64,000 nt of DNA from Botrytis cinerea B05.10 (taxonomy: Eukaryota; Ascomycota; Leotiomycetes; Helotiales; Sclerotiniaceae), in contig NC_037312.1 in the NCBI RefSeq assembly GCF_000143535.2, positions 558,001 through 622,000 on the forward strand. The letters are read 5' to 3'. Under the pieces are notes generated by a model. The model made no database searches, was not told the origin of the DNA, and saw only the letters and a program-made list of their open reading frames with translations. Every line of letters starts with the position of its first letter. The first letter of the stretch is position 1. The position numbers and the translations under genes were made by a program. Of this stretch, positions 60,131 to 64,000 are shown one piece after another.

Positions 60131-62490
60131 CCCTCCCCCCCAACCACAATTACCCCCCACACCCCCCGAATTTCACCTCGAGAAAACATTCTTGACAATT
60201 GCCCCGCACCCAGATCACATGCCAGATGGTGGTTTTTGCACAGGCGGTTTGGGTGTAGACGGCGAGGGGACAGAGTTTGCCGAGTACTTGGAGGGTGTGT
60301 GTGCAGGTGTAGTGGTATTGGTAGCTAAGGGTAGGGTTGGCGGGTTAGTTTGGGTTGGATTGGGGAGGGGGGAGGGGGGAGAAGGGCTTACTAGTAGCAC
60401 ATTTTGAGTCGAGAGATAAATTGATGATGTGATGTGGTAGATAAAGCGCGAAAACTAATCTTCTCTTACAATTCAATCTCTAGCCGAGTTTGAGATATAG
60501 TAAGCATCTGATAGGAAATACGTGCGTATAGTTGGGTGACGTTCCCGAGGGGCAGGAATCACAGGGAGTACAGTAGTAGTAACAGTATATCCAGAACTTC
60601 TGGTGTGCTCATCTGCTCGTAGCCAGCTTGAGCTTCCATCAAACTGTCTTTGAAAGCATGCTCTCGCGTTAAATACCATCCCATGATTATCTGTACTTCC
60701 CAAAGGTTGTCGATCATGTCGTACATATCATATCATTCCAAAACCGAGATATCATATCATATGTGAAAGCCTTGCCTGCTGTTTCAAGAACTCTCATTTG
60801 CCGTGCCTTTGCCGGAAGAAAAATTTGCTACTTGCAGTTCTGTATGTATGTATGTATGGATGGATGGATGGATGGATATATGTATGCAAGTGTGTTTTGG
60901 GCCGGAAGCAGATTTTGATCGGCGGGTTGCACGAACATGTATATTTTATAAAACAGGAACAAGAAAGATTGGGGGCTGCGGAGCCTCTCTCTCACTATAG
61001 GTTGCGTGCCATTCGAGGACGAAGGGACGGCTACTTGCCGATGAGGAAAAGGAATAAGTCAATCGGATCATTTTGTCTAGATACTTTGTTTGGCTCGATT
61101 TCTCTCTGGAGGTTTGGAGATGAGAGCTGCAGAAAGTAGATAAAGCAAACGGAGTAATGAACCTGCTTTACTGGAGAGTATAGCTTTATTGAAGTAGACA
61201 AGCTCCACATATCAAAGAATTCCAATCAATCAATCAATCAATCAGCACGAAGATGCTCTCTCCTCGTCCAAGAAAAAGGAGTCAAAGAAAGGAGTAGCGA
61301 AGTAATTTCATGCAAGTTTCCTTCACCCCAAACCCTCTCACAATGAACATACCAAAGGAAGACCGAAAGTAAGCAGCAAGCAAGCATCTAGAACCTCATT
61401 CGGAACCTTGCACAAACCTGAAACTCGCGTAATTTCCTCTCTGAACCGTGGATCTACACCGCTTCTTCCCTTTCTCAATGGTTGTTGAGCGAAGAGGGCG
61501 CAGAATGAAGTGTTTTCTCTGATTTGATCAAAGGGTGGCTGCATATTTCATCGACCGAATTGTGAATCGTGTTCGTGCGTGAGGAAATGAATGTGCTGGC
61601 ACCACAAACGAAATAATGAAGTTGTGAAATATAATGAATGAAATGCAAAAATGGAACAATTGGGTGTAGTATAAAAGATCGATGCTTATTTATTCATAAC
61701 TGTTTTTGTGACTTTTATGCTGGGGTTTGATTGGACAATTGACGTTTGTTTTCGAGGTCTGTTCTTACGAGTACAGTGCCTAGAGCGATGGTTTGTATAC
61801 TACCGGTAGGGACATACATCGTAGGGAATCGTGATAAATGTAAATGCGTAATGCGTAAATGCTGTCCAGTAAGAGCGGTGAAGAGGGAGGGGAGAGACTT
61901 TAGCCTCATCTTATGTTTAGCTAAACTTGTATCTATCAGTTGCATATGCATCAAGGAATGAAGCCAGTCGGAGAATTTCCATCCCAACGATTAATATCCA
62001 AATGGTGAAAGAGCAAGCTTCACCTGTACTATTTATGGCCACCTGGAAGCTACGAGATCGGTTGGTTGGTTTGGTGTGGAATTACGATGGATATTTGGAC
62101 GGATCGAGTATGGCTTGTCATTAGCTTGTAGCTTGTAGCTTGTCATCGTGTACTGATTTATCTCCATGGGTTCACCTGCAAGGAACTGAATCTCCAAAAA
62201 AAGAATCTTCCACAGTACCTGGGTTCTATTCTCTTTCTATCTTGGAATGTGGAAGCTAGACGGCTATTGATAGAGATTTGCGATAGACATCTACATGGTA
62301 GGTAACACAAGGTAGAGAGCTCGCAGAAATGATTGATGGGTTCATTATCAACTGTAGATACTTTCTTGGAATCGTTTTATCAATTGTGAGGATATACAGC
62401 ATCTCAGCAGCTTTTCTAGTGGTGATTCGAGAACTGTTGTTATACACAACTACCAACTCATCCTTTCATAACCGAGTTTACCCCACTACA

Positions 62491-62530
62491 TATACACACA
62501 TATACGCACATATACGCACATATACACACA
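62491..62530. repeat. Decamer tandem repeat TATACACACA, second locus
   Basis: Four in-register copies of the same 10-bp unit found at 14291-14350, two carrying the same A to G variant. Confidence 0.9.
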
Positions 62531-62890
62531 CTTAGAGCATAATCATAACCATAATTATCTTACATGGCCAAACGAATTAATCCATTCATACATTAATCCA
62601 TCATACACATCATACACATAATCAACGCCCCAATACCAAAATGGCATCCCAAAATTATTCTACCCGTCTGTCGTGTACATCGCATCAAACGGGAACTCTT
62701 GAGCTTCTTTCTTACCCAGACAGCAGTCTTCTCCGTTCCATTTCCCTCTAATCTTCCACGCTCCTTCCTCCCTTCTGCCTTCCCACTTCCCACTCTCTCT
62801 GTGCTGCCACGTATCTTTGCAGGTCGCTCCATCCAACGCCAAAATATGCAAGCACAGGCGTTCCGCAGCTAAAAGATCGTAGCTTGTGCA

Positions 62891-63352
62891 TTAAACCCTC
62901 CAACTACATTGCTGCACGACGGGGGAGCGATAATTCCAAGTGTCTAAGTGTGTCGGGGTAGTGCATGGTACTTCCTTTGTACGTTTCCGTTCGAAAAGAG
63001 AAGAAGAGGTGGTTTCCATCATCGTCAAAAACTCTTTCTTGATCTTTCCACGCTTGCGTTTTCTGCATCTCTTCCAACTTTCTAGATCTCGCAAGAATTC
63101 CAATTTCTTAGAATGTTGTTTTAGGAACTTGGATCTGATTTTCTTGTATACGCTCGTTTCAATTGGGAACCGCACTTCCCTCTCTTTTGATCCATCGGTT
63201 CCGTTCGAGTACACAGAAACGTCTTTTTCTCCTTCTTCCTTTTTGCCGTTGTTCTCCCACATAAACACACGAAGCTCCCTTGCAACATTTCTCCTCAACC
63301 CCCCTCCTCTTCCCAATACCATCTGTGCAAAACACATCTGAGAGACGTCCAT
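62891..63352 (-). CDS. Doubtful ORF, 153 aa
   Basis: ATG-initiated minus-strand frame, basic, with a Lys/Arg-rich middle (SWKRCRKRKRGKIKKEF) and the end PTHLDTWNYRSPVVQQCSWRV. Immediately downstream (62660-62870) another minus frame has ordinary composition with several Cys and Trp (GATCKDTWQHRESGKWEG, NGEDCCLGKKE). The two can be joined in phase only through a 39-bp GT-AG gap, shorter than any other intron here. No family recognised; may be a real spliced gene or chance. Confidence 0.3.
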   Translation of the reverse strand: MDVSQMCFAQMVLGRGGGLRRNVARELRVFMWENNGKKEEGEKDVSVYSNGTDGSKEREVRFPIETSVYKKIRSKFLKQHSKKLEFLRDLESWKRCRKRKRGKIKKEFLTMMETTSSSLFERKRTKEVPCTTPTHLDTWNYRSPVVQQCSWRV

Positions 63353-64000
63353 CGGTCACCGCCTCTCTCTCTCTCGTGTACAAAGATATTTTGTTTCAGG
63401 TGCAATTGCGCCCGTCGAAAAGGGAGTCGAAATGTTTTGTACTTATTCGAATCTCTCTCTTGACGGATTAAAGGGTTCTCGGTGATTCCTTCGTGTGTTG
63501 AGCCTACTACTAGGAAGGTCAAGCACACTTGCAATTGGCTACCGGGCCATCATTGCTTCACATCAGTGAGAGCTTAATTGTATTATATCTGGTCAGTGAA
63601 TGGGTCAATCGTCTGAATTGATCTTACTCCCACGGATCTGGGGGGGTTTTGTTTGGCTGAGCATGTTTTGTTCTGACGAGTTGTAGTATACTTTTGTGTG
63701 TAATGTGGACATCGTCGTTGATTGATTCATTCGACGTTGGGAAATATACTAATTATATTTAAAATTGTGCTCTCGAGAAGTAGAGACGAGAGAAATAATT
63801 CAATTGGATTCTTCCGTCCTTTCGATCCTCAGTCTTTGATTGATTCACTCGGCTGGGCGACTTCATCTTCTTCACACGCTTCTTCAATTCTCCACGATAT
63901 TCCAATTTTATTTTGCGCTTTGTCCACACACGATCAAAGCATTTGGGCGCACTCGAATATTGGAGTCGACTACAACATTGTGAAGGTAGGACTGGGAGGA
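63353..64000. other. Right edge, no gene seen
   Basis: About 650 bp, AT-rich, with TTGATTGATTC-type short repeats (about 63715-63850). No open frame with protein character. Confidence 0.5.

Larger units (their letters stand above)
59029..62890. other. Repeat-rich spacer, no supported gene
   Basis: About 3.9 kb. It contains poly-T (59176-59199), an AT run (about 59528-59549), a CCTCTT hexamer array (60026-60130), TATG and GGAT runs (about 60841-60878) and the decamer array at 62491-62530. Short minus-strand frames with some protein character occur at about 60215-60730 (for example a 76-residue frame 60473-60703) but I could not join them into a credible gene. Confidence 0.45.

Noticed and set aside
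59904..60407. Open frames of 60-167 residues across 59.9-60.4 kb on both strands
   Set aside because: They consist mainly of Ser, Leu-Phe, Pro-Leu, Arg-Gly or Arg-Lys runs translated from the CCTCTT microsatellite.
1..64000. CRISPR arrays, integrated viruses, rRNA and tRNA genes
   Set aside because: No spaced direct repeats, viral proteins or conserved RNA sequences were seen; all supported genes are typical intron-containing nuclear fungal genes.

Overview
The window is nuclear DNA from a filamentous ascomycete, most likely a leaf-infecting or rotting member of the Sclerotiniaceae (Botrytis/Sclerotinia type). The reasons are short introns (mostly 49-75 bp, GTAAGT-like donors, CTAAC/CTGAC branch sites), a pectin-degrading endopolygalacturonase, Pezizomycotina-style versions of Ptc1, Fzo1, MPP-alpha and Nha1, and gene-poor AT-rich spacers full of microsatellites. 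The species call is inference; no database search was possible. I rebuilt 17 gene models by joining exons by eye. Every complete model keeps one open frame, and the summed exon lengths of each divide by three.

Layout. 1-595 (-): 5' part of an endopolygalacturonase cut by the window edge. 4352-9028 (-): ABCC-type full ABC transporter, five exons. 11209-13005 (-): mitochondrial processing peptidase alpha. 15113-17348 (+): FHA-RING ubiquitin ligase of the Dma1 type. 18766-20714 (-): Ptc1-type PP2C phosphatase. 22913-23781 (-): ESCRT-III subunit Vps2/CHMP2. 24503-27329 (-): mitofusin Fzo1. 28101-31229 (-): Nha1-type Na+/H+ antiporter. 34441-35939 (+): initiator-tRNA ribosyl transferase Rit1. 37061-40238 (-): nine-exon orphan protein. 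41829-42413 (+): DUF4202 protein. 42882-44077 (-): Lys/Glu-rich coiled-coil protein. 45674-47227 (-): protein with two Myb/SANT-like segments. 49486-49945 (+): a small secreted cysteine-rich protein assembled from three short exons. 50670-51526 (+): ribosomal protein uL1 (L10a). 54504-56344 (+): MFS transporter. 56851-59028 (+): Zn2Cys6 transcription factor. 59-64 kb: mostly microsatellites and low-confidence open frames.

How they fit together. Most genes are unrelated housekeeping functions: mitochondrial import and fusion, ubiquitin and phosphatase signalling, ESCRT, ion balance, translation. Accessory, lineage-variable content lies at the left edge (pectinase, ABC exporter), at 37-49 kb (orphan proteins and a candidate effector) and at 54-59 kb. 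In the last of these an MFS transporter is followed 506 bp downstream by a zinc-cluster regulator on the same strand, which may be a small regulator-transporter module. The candidate most worth following is the 105-residue secreted protein with eight cysteines at 49486-49945.
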